NCBI RefSeq assembly: GCF_009905375.1
Contig: NC_133650.1
Location: 174,725,565 to 174,789,564 of the forward strand
Direction of reading: 5' to 3'
Origin: Apium graveolens
Taxonomy: Eukaryota > Streptophyta > Magnoliopsida > Apiales > Apiaceae
Length of the DNA stretch: 64,000 bases
Each line of letters begins with the position of its first letter. Within the stretch, counting starts at the first letter, position 1. Below, piece after piece: positions 10,201 to 18,804 of the stretch. Under the pieces are notes generated by a model. It had not been told where the DNA came from, did no database searches, and saw nothing but the letters and a program-made list of their open reading frames with translations. The position numbers were made by a program, and so were the translations under genes.

Positions 10201-12980
10201 GTTTCATGGATGGATTTAGCGGATATAATCAGATCAAAATGCATAAGGATGACATTCCAAAGGTATCATTTATCACTGACTTTGGTGTTTATTGTTATCT
10301 TGTTATGGCATTTGGTCTCAAGAATGCAGGAGCCACCTATCAGAGGTTGGTGAATAAAATTTTTAAGGATCTTATTGGTAAGACTATGGAAGTCTATGTT
10401 GATGACATGTTAGTCAAGAGTCTAGTAAAGACTGATCATATAGCCCATTTAAGGGAAGCTTTTGAGGTCCTGAGGTACCACAAGATGATGTTGAATCCGA
10501 CGAAGTGTGCTTTCGGAGTAGGATCTGGAAAATTCTTGGGATTGATGGTCTCGAAGAGGGGAATTGAGGCAAACCCCGATAAAATAAAGGCAATCCTGGA
10601 CATGGAACCCCCTAAAACTGTCAAGGATGTTCAGAAGCTCACAGGAAGGGCCGCTGCGTTAGGACGATTCATCTCCAAGTCAGGAGACAAGTGCTTGTCA
10701 TTTTTCAAGTCACTAAAGAACATCAAAGACTTTGTATGGAGTGAGGAAAATCAGAAGGCATTTGAAGAGTTAAAGAAGTATATGGGCCAGGCCCCGTTGT
10801 TGGCCAAGCCAGTTCTGAATGAAGTTTTATTCTTGTACTTAGCTATTTCGGAGAGCGCCTTAAGCGCCGTGTTGGTTAAGGAGGAACTGAAAGTCCAGAA
10901 ACCCGTATACTATGTCAGCAAAATTTTGCATGGTGCTGAGTTGAATTATTCAGCCATTGAGAAATTCGCTTTAGCCTTGGTTATGGCTTCAAGAAAGCTG
11001 CGTCCTTATTTTCAAGCTCACCAAATTGAAGTGCTAACAAATCAGCCACTGAGAAATATCATTCACAGTCCCAAGGCAAGTGGGAGACTGATTAAGTGGG
11101 CAATAGAGTTGGGAGAATTCGATCTCAAGTATAAGCCACGTACGGCCATAAAAGCCCAGGCACTAGCTGACTTCGTGGTGGAATGTACCATACCCAACCA
11201 AGAAGTCGGGGGGCAGGAAGATACCATACCTCAAGACAAGGGAGTCAACAATGGGGACAAGGAGAAAGAATATTGGGTTCTCTATTTTGATGGAGCATCA
11301 AAAACAAATTCCAGTGGAGCAGGATTGGTTCTGCAAAGCCCTGATGGGTTCTTAATTGAGTATGCTATGAAGCTAGACTTCCCAACCACAAATAATGAGG
11401 CAGAATATGAAGCCCTGATAGCTGGCCTTGGTCTAGCTGGGACACTTAGAGTCAAAAACTTAAAGGTCCGTGGAGACTCAAAGCTGATCATATCCCAGGT
11501 AAAGGGAGAATTTGAGGCAAGGGATGATACAATGGCTAAATATGTCCGCCTAGTAAGGGCTGTGATGACCCAGTTTAATGAATGCCATGTTGAGCACATT
11601 CCAAGGGAAGAAAATGTTAAGGCAGATGCGCTATCAAAGTTTGCTTCATCTGAGATAGAAGAAAGTTCAGGGAGTGTATACTTTCGTGTTTTGAGGACAC
11701 GAAGCATAGATGTTAAGCTCGTGGCTCCCATAGGCCTGGGGACGTCATGGATCGATCCCATCAAGGCTCACATTCAAACCGGTTGGTTGCCAAGCGATGC
11801 AACTGAAGCACGAAAATTAACTGTTCGAGCACTAAGGTACTCATTGATAGACGGGATTCTGTATAAAAGATCTTTCGTGGTTCCTTACTTGAGGTGTCTC
11901 AGGCCCGATGAGGCACGCTTAGCTCTTGAGGAAGTGCATGAAGGTATTTGTGGGCAACACTTGGGGGGCAGGGCCTTAGCTCATAAGATAACCCGTTTAG
12001 GCTTTTATTGGCCAGAAATGATGGCTGATGCCAAAGAATATGTAAAGAAGTGTGATCGCTGTCAGAAGCATGCACCAGTTGTTAGACAACCCCCCGAGAT
12101 GCTGACCTCTATCAACTCGCCTATTCCCTTTGCAATGTGGGGAATGGATATTCTAGGTCCTTTTCCTATGGCCACGGCACAAAGGAAGTTTCTGATTGTA
12201 GCCATTGATTATTTCACCAAGTGGATCGAAGCCAAACCTTTGGCCAAAATCACAACTAAGCAAGTTGCACAATTCCTGTGGGAAAATATTATGTGCCGAT
12301 ATGGAATTCCCCGTATCCTCGTCACTGACAATGGAACGCAATTCAATAATGAGGAATTCAAGAAGTACTGTGAAGAAAATGAAATTGAGTTACGGTTCAC
12401 CTCTGTCGCTCACCCACAAGCTAATGGGCAAGCAGAAGTTGCAAATCGAATAATTCTGGACGGATTAAAGAAGAGGATCGAGAAGTCAAGAAATAATTGG
12501 GTGGATGAGATACTTCCCATATTATGGGCCTATAGGACTACCTGTAGAGTCACGACAGGTGCGACCCCTTTCATGTTGGCATATGGGGCAGAAGCAGTAG
12601 TTCCCGTGGAGATATCACATTCTTCTCCAAGGATTCAGGCTTTTGATGAGAAAGAAAATGAGGAAGGGCAGAAGCTAGCCCTGGATTTAATCGATGAAGT
12701 GCGAGATAAAGCACATGCAAAGATAGTAGAATATCAGAAAAAAGCTTCATTCTACTACAACCTAAGGGTTAAAGAAAGGTTTTTTAAACAAGGCGATCTA
12801 GTCTTGAGGAAGATAGAAGCATCTGGTGTAGGACAAAAAGGGAAGCTTGCCCCAAATTGGGAAGGGCCGTACAGAGTCAAGAGTGTTCAAGGTAGAGGAA
12901 CCTACAAGCTCGAGACTGTGGATGGTTTTGAAGTCCCGAGGACCTGGCACGCACAAAACCTGAAGGTTTACTACGTGTAA
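7275..12980 (+). CDS. Element B gag-pol polyprotein (1901 aa, intact)
   Basis: One frame encodes all replication proteins. I chose the ATG at 7275 (MARTRRTTSTLEEG), 17 bases past the PBS; the frame is open 45 codons further up, but that part runs through the PBS and LTR. Order: disordered Pro-rich N-terminus; gag domain around residues 250-410 (AQRWYSRLPP); knuckle YCRFHKDVGHDTDEC at 511-525; protease LVDNGAS with Asp near 669-670 (DNG instead of DSG/DTG); RT with catalytic YVDD at 1041-1044; a first RNase H; a second, archaeal-type RNase H starting YFDGAS (Asp 1339), typical of Tat; integrase with an H-H-C-C finger (CDRCQ) and catalytic D1625, D1685 and E1721, the last two spaced 35 apart. 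No stop or frameshift. With identical LTRs this is a candidate autonomous element. Confidence 0.96.
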   Translation: MARTRRTTSTLEEGTPSGTTQVISSTVEIPPHSTYASTQGEAQTGAPHPQPQGTTPPTIQGTNPQVQQIHIPVNSRPVGYEYSTIVTTNPPYGMPLHPEVGGSGYAGRSEARGRSPPYIRGLDPIPEDREFSGPYTERDSESSDDEVAPRRRRPGKEPMADGRQRPQSTPGANPQEVQEKIRAHEAEIQRLRRDLEAHQATRTHISPRGRNPPPIIDLDGPVRRRAAVPRTDPSNLLPLGDPDDPTPPFTEEIMNAHISRKFKMPTIKAYDGTGDPANHVRTFSNALLLQPVNDAIKCRAFPQTLSGMAQRWYSRLPPNSIGSFRELSQAFIKQFISGRVHEKSSASLMSLVQGAKESLRDYLNRFTKEALKVPDLDDKVAMIALQQGTRDEFFKMSLAKRPPESMLQLQERAGKYIKVEESMRKTVVSNEPTGGKKRKTDLEYIAKDKYPRTEQNPDSTPKKGGPGQKFTEYAKLNAPRSQILMEIEKDRDIRWPKPLKADPAKLDKGKYCRFHKDVGHDTDECRQLKDEIEFLIRKGRLNKYTGDGGDRNSNGRKNFEDRRRDQDDQGRNPQPRGPVINTIYGGPRPRGPVINTIFGGPTAAGLSKNSRKAYTREVMHIVGEAPKRARTEVTLAFDDSDLEGVKFPHDDPLVITPIIGNSPVKRVLVDNGASVDILLHDTFLMMGYNDSQLTPTDMPIYGFAGVECPVEGIIKLPTTIGMEPRQATQMLDFMVVKASSTYNAIMGRTGIHAFKAVPSSYHSVMKFPTRNGIGEERGDQKMARSCYVASLRADGVGGQVLPIEDMDVRENDENRGRPAEELVSVPLDPENPERMTFIGATLEEPLRGKLVKFLQENSDVFAWSAADMPGIDPELITHKLNVDPSRKTVKQKKRNFAPERQEAIKQEVEKLLEAGFIEEIQFPEWLANPVMVKKANGKWRMCIDFTDLNDACPKDCFPLPRIDTLIDATAGHEMLSFMDGFSGYNQIKMHKDDIPKVSFITDFGVYCYLVMAFGLKNAGATYQRLVNKIFKDLIGKTMEVYVDDMLVKSLVKTDHIAHLREAFEVLRYHKMMLNPTKCAFGVGSGKFLGLMVSKRGIEANPDKIKAILDMEPPKTVKDVQKLTGRAAALGRFISKSGDKCLSFFKSLKNIKDFVWSEENQKAFEELKKYMGQAPLLAKPVLNEVLFLYLAISESALSAVLVKEELKVQKPVYYVSKILHGAELNYSAIEKFALALVMASRKLRPYFQAHQIEVLTNQPLRNIIHSPKASGRLIKWAIELGEFDLKYKPRTAIKAQALADFVVECTIPNQEVGGQEDTIPQDKGVNNGDKEKEYWVLYFDGASKTNSSGAGLVLQSPDGFLIEYAMKLDFPTTNNEAEYEALIAGLGLAGTLRVKNLKVRGDSKLIISQVKGEFEARDDTMAKYVRLVRAVMTQFNECHVEHIPREENVKADALSKFASSEIEESSGSVYFRVLRTRSIDVKLVAPIGLGTSWIDPIKAHIQTGWLPSDATEARKLTVRALRYSLIDGILYKRSFVVPYLRCLRPDEARLALEEVHEGICGQHLGGRALAHKITRLGFYWPEMMADAKEYVKKCDRCQKHAPVVRQPPEMLTSINSPIPFAMWGMDILGPFPMATAQRKFLIVAIDYFTKWIEAKPLAKITTKQVAQFLWENIMCRYGIPRILVTDNGTQFNNEEFKKYCEENEIELRFTSVAHPQANGQAEVANRIILDGLKKRIEKSRNNWVDEILPILWAYRTTCRVTTGATPFMLAYGAEAVVPVEISHSSPRIQAFDEKENEEGQKLALDLIDEVRDKAHAKIVEYQKKASFYYNLRVKERFFKQGDLVLRKIEASGVGQKGKLAPNWEGPYRVKSVQGRGTYKLETVDGFEVPRTWHAQNLKVYYV

Positions 12981-13302
12981 GATAGGCGAAGTACGATTCT
13001 CACTTGTCATTATGGCAAGTAGGTTTAAAAGCACCTGGAAGCTTTGCTTGCGTAGGATTTTATATTCCAGTAGAATTTACATTGTCAAGTTATTATTGAT
13101 TAGGGTCGAACCCATGCTATGTAAGGTTTTGAAAAACCAGACTTCATGTTAAAGAGTTTTAAGTTATTTCTATCTAAAGGATGTTTAAACGCACATTAAG
13201 ACTATAATGATAAGAGGCCGAAGGAGCAATATACAAAATTTAACCCCGAAGGGTAACAACTTCTGATAAAAATAAAGTTCATAAAGAAGATATACAAAAA
13301 AA
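12981..13302. other. Element B convergent spacer between pol stop and antisense gene stop
   Basis: 322 bases with no ORF of note. Pol reads in from the left and the antisense gene from the right, so both transcripts must end or overlap here. The first ~50 bases are nearly identical to the same place in element I; similarity then drops sharply. Confidence 0.6.
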
Positions 13303-15246
13303 TTATGCCCTGGAAGGTTGAGATTCTTCAGAACCACTATCCGACGACTCCTCAGAAGTTTCAGTCGTCTCTTCAGAAGTCTCAGTCGAACCCTCCGAAG
13401 TCCCTGTGGAAGTTCCCTCTGCAGGAGATGATGGCTGTTGAGGCACTACTTTTGAAGGTTCTTCCACCCTTGCCTTCTTAGTAGCAGGCTCGAGTTCCTC
13501 CTCAGAAGAATCTTCCTCTTCTCCATCCCTGATCATACCAGCAAGCTTCTCAGTAACGCCTCCAAGCTCTGGAACCCGCACAGGGCAGGGAAAGGGCGAC
13601 TGCTCAAGGATCTCGGGAAACTCATCCTGGATAGCCTCCACAGCAGCGTCCCAACCCTCCTTGTAGCTGACTGGGTGAAGAAGGGCGTCATGCTCCACCA
13701 TCAGGTCTTTGAATTCTTGGGTATCCATCCAGCCGTCAAAGGCTTTGTCCTTCTGCGCCTTCAAGATTACGTTTTCAGCCCGGGCCGTCTCCAGGTCAGA
13801 AGTGGAAGAAGCATATTGAGCTTCAAGGGCCTCAATTTTTTGGTTGGCCTCCTCCAACTTCTTGTTGGCATCTTCCAGGACAACCTTCCAAGCCTTAGCT
13901 TGGTGAATTTCCCCTTGAAAATGGGCGTTAGCCTGCAAGAGAAATAGCAAAACTTTAGAAAAGAAGCATGAAAAGAAAAGTGTAAAAGGCATAAGTAAAG
14001 TACGTACTGTCGCCAGGGCTTGGGCTCCAAAAAGCTCGTTCCCCTCTAAGTCCTGTTGGAGGACAAAGTCTTGATAGTCCACCGGAGAGATGGAATGTTT
14101 GGACCATTCCTTGGACAGGGCTGTGCTGCCCAATATTGAGTCCTTGCCCGGATCCCCCAGGCAGGTTGAAAATAGGCCCCTGGCCTCTGCTTGGTGCGCA
14201 AAACCTGGCTGGGACCTTCCTCATTTGGCTCCATAGCCTGAAGGAGGAACTCAGGGAAGCGATCACCAAGCCTAGGATCTTTGAAAATCTTCCCAGCCCT
14301 CTTCATCCTGGTCGTTTCCAGGTCCTTTGGCTTCGTAGCCTCCTCAATCTTCTCAGCCACTGCGACAAGCAAAGTCAGTTGAAAACTAATGGAATAAAAA
14401 TGCAGGAAATAAAGTAGATGAAGGTAGGAACTTACTTTTCTTATGAACGGGCGAGAGGCCGCGTTCTACCAGGACAGTCTCCCGGATAAGATCCCAAGAA
14501 TGGGAGGTGCCGTTGTCTTGCGTCAGGAGGTTGAAACCTCTAGCCTCCTCTTCAGACAAAGCTATGTCATTTGGGCTCCCATCCACGACAATCCCAAAAG
14601 AAGATCGAAATAGGGAACCCCAGTCTCCACCCTCCCAAACTATAAACAAAAAATCCTTCTTCCACCCCAAATTGTTGTCAGGGATGGATTTCCCATTCAC
14701 AATATGGGGGATAGTGGGGCGTTGGTTGATAGAAACCCAACCCGGACTTTTATCGGGGCTGTTCTTGAACTGGAAAATCTTCCTGAAAACAGCAACAGAT
14801 GTGGGGATGCTGTGCTTGGCGCATTGCGACAGATAGCATAGGATCAACCTCCAGGAATTGGGGGGAAGCTGGCAAGGGCTGATGCCTACATCAGCCAAAA
14901 GTAAAGGAATGAATGGATGAAAAGGGAGTCTAATACCTGCCCTTAGAGTATCCCTATAGACGCATAGCGCGTCCTTCTTCCACTGACAGGCCCTGTCGGC
15001 CGGACCTGCAAGAACCAGCTTAAAAGGTTCTTTGATTCTGAAGCAGCCGCTCAACTTTTCCAGCTCCTTGGGGTCCCGTAAGGCGCTGATATGATCGTGT
15101 GCGTCCAGATGCGCATCAGACGGATACTCGTCCCCTCGAGTGTTGATCATGTCGATTAAGGAAGTATACCTCGATCGAATAGGAAAATCATTGGACTTTC
15201 TAGCCACGTTCATCTTGGCCAAACGAGTCATTCTTTTGTCAGCCAT
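13303..15246 (-). CDS. Element B antisense spliced gene (gypsy-type putative transposase-like, 3 coding exons, 1-bp frameshift)
   Basis: A minus-strand gene inside a plus-strand element. Splice sites fit coding exons 15246-14436, 14359-14008 and 13932-13303 (introns 14360-14435 and 13933-14007, both GT...AG), plus a 5'UTR intron 15247-15336 ending right before the ATG. Exon 1 (MADKRMTRLAKMN) carries a domain with LPFHPFIPLLLADVGISPCQLPP and VAVFRKIFQF, which I match to the Pfam family called putative gypsy-type transposon (Transposase_28). Exon 3 is coiled coil (LEEANQKIEALEAQY), then a Ser/Glu/Thr-rich tail with a KKAR nuclear-signal-like patch. Compared with the homologue in element I, exon 2 lacks one base around 14145-14170, which shifts the frame, so the full protein is probably not made. 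Antisense ORFs are known at this place in Grande-like Tat elements; their function is unknown. Confidence 0.75.
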
Positions 15247-15463
15247 CTGAAAAAAGGTATGAGGCACGTAAATAGGCTGTCTTAAAATGGCACACAATGG
15301 AAAAATGAACACAAAAAACAAAGGGAGAAATCTTACCTGAACAAGCACTCCTGAGAAAGGCTTTGAGCTCCGACTTGCTGTTATTGCTCTGAGAATCTTA
15401 GCAGGAGAATGAAGAAGAAAACAAAGAAATGAGGAAGTGAGGAGTAGTGACCTTTCCTCATTC

Positions 15464-15472
15464 CTTTATATA
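15464..15472 (-). promoter_or_regulatory. Promoter of the element B antisense gene (TATA box)
   Basis: The minus strand reads TATATAAAG, about 220 bp upstream of the ATG. A pyrimidine-rich untranslated leader and the donor TTCAG|GTAAGA at 15336 follow. A TATA box sits in the matching place of element I (48049-48056), supporting an independent promoter. Confidence 0.6.
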
Positions 15473-15594
15473 GGAGGAAAAAGAAGTTGAAGGGACAAAA
15501 AGCCCATTAAGAACAAAGGCCCATGAGAAAAAGCCCAGGAAAAAGCATCTTCCAGAATATTCCTAGGAATTCTAGGGCATTCTAAACAGGGTGT

Positions 15595-15705
15595 GATAAA
15601 GCCCAGTAAAGAGGCCCAGTAATATTTGATAAAGCCCAATAAAGAGGACCAGTAATATTTGATAAAGCCCAATAAAGAGGCCCAGTAATATTTGATAAAG
15701 CCCAA
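15595..15705. repeat. 33-bp tandem repeat (3.4 copies), element B
   Basis: The unit begins GATAAAGCCCARTAAAGAGG, with copies starting at 15595, 15628, 15661 and 15694. It lies just upstream of the antisense gene's TATA box. The small ORF 15466-15705 is a product of this repeat. Confidence 0.9.
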
Positions 15706-15791
15706 TAGAGAAATCCAGGCCCAAATCCAATTAGGATTTGGAAAATTCAGTTTTAGCCTTACAAAATGTAAGGCCCAAATAAAAAGATGTA

Positions 15792-16120
15792 AGACCAGAA
15801 TTCAGGTCGAAATCCAGGTCGTGAATCCTGCTCAAAAACTTTCGAGCAGACACCCGAAAATAACGGAGAAAAAAGACCAGGATTCAGGTCGAAATCCAGG
15901 TCGTGAATCCTGCTCAAAAACTTTCGAGCAGACACCCGAAAATAACGGAGAAAAAAGACCAGGATTCAGGTCGAAATCCAGGTCGTGAATCCTGCTCAAA
16001 AACTTTCGAGCAGACACCCGAAAATAACGGAGAAAAAAGACCAGGATTCAGGTCGAAATCCAGGTCGTGATCCCTGCTCGAAATTTTTCGACTAGACTCA
16101 CGAAAAAAGCGGAAAAAATA
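15792..16120. repeat. 82-bp tandem repeat (about 4 copies), element B
   Basis: Units begin AGACCAGGATTCAGGTCGAA at 15792, 15874, 15956 and 16038. The first three are nearly identical and the fourth is diverged. Each holds the blocks TTCAGGTCGAAATCCAGGTCGT and CTTTCGAGCAGACACCCGA. ORFs across it are repeat artefacts. Confidence 0.92.
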
Positions 16121-16545
16121 GAACTGAATTGAGGTCGAAACTTCGACTAGGAATGAGGTCGAATTAGACAAGCATTTTACAGAAATAAGGATTAAAAATC
16201 CAGGTCGAATTTCGACTAGGATCCTGGTCGAAATCCAGGTCGTGGATCCTAGTCGAAATTCTTCGACCAGGAATCAAGAAAACCAAAGAATTTTCGACCA
16301 GGATCCAGGTCGAAATTTCGACTAGGATCCTGGTCGAAATCCTAGTCGAAGGGCTCAAAATCAGAAGCTAAAAGTGGGGAATTGACGACCTAGATCCAGG
16401 TCGAAATTTCGACTAGGATCCTGGTCGAAATCCAGGTCGTGGATCCTAGTCGAAATCCTTCGACCAGGAGGACAAGGCTGACCCCTATTTTCGACTAGGA
16501 TCCAGGTCGAAATTTCGACTAGGATCCTGGTCGAAAAAAGGGCTG
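16121..16545. repeat. Irregular array of near-palindromic TCGA boxes, element B
   Basis: Many copies of TCGACYAGGATCCWGGTCGA, for example 16294-16313, alternate with inverted forms GGTCGAAATTTCGACTAGG. The arms TCGACC/GGTCGA are inverted repeats, so single strands can fold into hairpins. The array lies upstream of the antisense gene promoter and 3' of it with respect to the genomic RNA. Confidence 0.85.
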
Positions 16546-16790
16546 GAAATTTGAAAATTCCAGAAAATGAGGAAAAATCCCAGAAAAATTAGGGAAAATT
16601 CCAGAAAATGAGGAAAAATCCCAGAAAAATTAGGGAAAATTCCAGAAAAATTAGGGAAAATTCCAGAAAATAAGGAAAAATCCCAGAAAAATTAGGGAAA
16701 ATTCCAGAAAGTAGGGAAAAATCCAGAAATTAGGGAAAAAATCCCGGAAATAAGGGAAAAATTCCTGGAAATCAAAATAATTCCTGAATA
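16546..16790. repeat. Purine-rich minisatellite, element B
   Basis: Short tandem blocks of GGGAAAATTCCAGAAAAATTA and GAGGAAAAATCCCAGAAAAA, irregular in period. This is the counterpart of the regular 41-bp array in element I. Confidence 0.8.
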
Positions 16791-16901
16791 AAAGGAAAAA
16801 CTCGTTGTAAACGTGTAGGTCGCTCCACACTTTACGCAAGAACGAAACCCTGTAAGGGAATGAATAGACTTAACTTCTGTGAAACCTAATCAATGTTTCC
16901 C

Positions 16902-16918
16902 AAAAGTTGGGGGGCAAA
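16902..16918 (+). promoter_or_regulatory. Element B polypurine tract
   Basis: AAAAGTTGGGGGGCAAA sits immediately before the 3' LTR and would prime plus-strand DNA synthesis. The same sequence is found in element I. Confidence 0.9.
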
Positions 16919-17464
16919 TGATAGGGATAAATAAATCCTGATTTTATTAATAATGGGCTACTGGACCCAATAAGAAGATGTATGATATTCAGACCAGAAA
17001 GGTTAAGCCTGATGGACCAGATCAGGCCTGATGGAATAAAAAAGGCCCAAAAGCCCTGATTATTAATTAATTTCGTAATTAATTAATAAGGGAAAAATCA
17101 GCTGTTGAGAAGAGTCTTGATAAGGATATAAATCTTTATAGATAAGCCTCAAGGGGACCTAAAAGGATAAGGGATCAGTTTCCTACTATCTAGGACTCCA
17201 AGGTCCATTCTAACTATGAGACTTGCCCACCAAGTCTCCTATACCAAGTCCAATTCAAGGACCACCAACATCTATATAAGGGGTCTCACCCCCACCAACA
17301 AGAACTACGTTTTTTGGCTTGATTCTCTAATTCGCAGAGATACGTAGGCATCTCGTAAAGGCAGATTGAGTCACGAAACACGAGAGCAGCCATTAAAGGC
17401 CTTGAGCTCCCGAATCTTAGTATTAAATACAACAAGTAATAACCTTAGCTTTTTATCCATAACA
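16919..17464 (+). repeat. Element B 3' LTR (546 bp)
   Basis: Reads identical to the 5' LTR over all 546 bp by eye. It is followed by the TSD GAGCT at 17465-17469. Confidence 0.97.
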
Positions 17465-17469
17465 GAGCT
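17465..17469. repeat. Target site duplication of element B, right copy (GAGCT)
   Basis: Matches 6688-6692. Element A's LTR resumes right after it. Confidence 0.95.
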
Positions 17470-18688
17470 ATATACCAATCGATTGCAAATTTCATAAGGA
17501 ACATAATCCACTATAAATCAACAGCTAATAACCCCTAAATCAAAAAGGCCCAAATTTCAATTAAAAACATTCATACGGGTTATAAACCCTAATTTTAAAA
17601 TTCGAAAATCAAACTCAATTTTGAACATGTTATTGAACTCCAAATCAGACGTATGACATATGAAAATCTTCAGGAAAAAAAGCTCTACAACATGCAATCA
17701 TCAAATCATACAAACAATCATCCGAACAAAAATTCATATTTTTAATAAAAATAATTCGAAAATAAATAAATTTTCAGAAAATAAACCTTGATTTCTGCAG
17801 TGATTTGGAACACAGAATCTGATAGAACACCTCAAGACCTTTGGATTGAGTACTCGAGCTTTGAAAACAGAGATCAATAACACCTTCGTTTTGCTGTTTG
17901 ATTCTTGGAAGATTATATGAATATAGGGTTTTTCTCTGGAAAATTATGTAATTAACTATCTGCAAATGATTTAGATACGAAATAAAATACGGGAAATGGC
18001 TATTTATAATTACGGAAAATTAGTATCCCATTGGATCATTCCGGATATAAAACGGTACGTTTATTTATAAAAACTGATCTAACCGGTATCGGTTTTCGGG
18101 ACAGTTATCCAAATCAGTACAATTTGTACTGCGGTCTTGGTCTCAGCGCCTGGTTACACGTACTACGAGTTGATAATTGGTATAGTTTAATAAAAAGCTC
18201 CCGTTTATCGAAAATACGAGTTTTATTGATTTACCGAAAAGAATATTGTATCGAAAATGTTGTGCCGGGACCCGCGCAGGACAAACCGTACGCCGGATCG
18301 AAAAAGTCGAAACATGGAATATGCTCGGAATATTACAATTAAGTTAGGAAGGAGTTCTCGGAAGAGTTTCGGGTTCCAAAAATGTAACAACGGATGACGT
18401 CGGTTGGTTCCCGTTTTTATAAAATTGATTTTAAATACTCGAAAAAAGATTTTATAAATTTCATATGATCCTTATAGATCCATAAATCTACATAAAAATA
18501 ATTAGGAAGATATGATAATTATCTATATTTTATTTTCGACATATAAAAATTAAAATACTCAATTAATAATATTTTTAAACATCCAAACACATTTAACACT
18601 TAACAATTAGTTCACTGAATAGATATCGAACACATATATTAATTATTTATTAGCAAAAATAATTATACGATATATCCCGAATATTACA
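17470..18688 (-). repeat. Element A 5' LTR, distal part (U3 side)
   Basis: Continuation of the LTR interrupted by element B. On the minus strand the LTR starts at 18688 with TGTAATATTCGGGATATATC, a TG start that pairs with the CA end at 4472. It holds no supported gene; the ORFs at 17774-17965 and 18031-18342 lack a recognisable domain. The 5 bases outside (18689-18693) would be A's own target duplication, but the partner copy is off-window. Confidence 0.7.
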
Positions 18689-18804
18689 GGAGGGGTAGTT
18701 TTGAGACAAGAATCTTATAAGTTTTTCATTACTTATACAGTTTCTTCTGTGAGAATAATATTACTCTTAAAAGTAATATATTGTGTGAAAAGTGATGAGA
18801 TCAC

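Larger units (their letters stand above)
6693..17464 (+). mobile_element. Element B: complete Tat-lineage Ty3/gypsy retrotransposon (10,772 bp)
   Basis: A full-length element in A's LTR: two 546-bp LTRs (TGATAG...ATAACA), PBS, single intact gag-pol ORF with a dual RNase H, an antisense spliced gene, tandem arrays, a polypurine tract and a 5-bp TSD. The two LTRs read identical by eye, so the insertion is very recent. The second RNase H after the usual one, the PBS TGGCGCCGTCTGTGGGAA, the 3' tandem repeats and the antisense gene are all known Tat features. Element I at 39357-49954 is a close relative in the same window. Confidence 0.95.
1..18688 (-). mobile_element. Element A: Tekay-like Ty3/gypsy retrotransposon, 5' part, interrupted by element B
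   Basis: Read on the minus strand from right to left, the element has a long LTR (18688 down to 4472, split by element B), a PBS, an extra ORF, gag with zinc knuckles, protease, RT and RNase H. It then leaves the window at position 1, so integrase, a possible chromodomain and the 3' LTR are not visible. Gag, protease, RT and RNase H lie in one reading frame broken by three stops. The ~3.4 kb LTR, the PBS resembling initiator tRNA-Met, and the order PR-RT-RH suggest a Tekay-type chromovirus. Lineage is inferred, because the diagnostic chromodomain is off-window. Confidence 0.8.

Noticed and set aside
7521..12400. Minus-strand ORFs over the gag-pol of element B (for example 7521-8045, 9023-9433, 11282-11764) and their twins in element I
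   Set aside because: They mirror the coding frame, have no recognisable domain and are explained by the codon bias of the long sense ORF.
15466..16171. ORFs 15466-15705, 15692-15988, 15832-16017 and 15914-16171
   Set aside because: Their repeated peptides come from the 33-bp and 82-bp tandem repeats.
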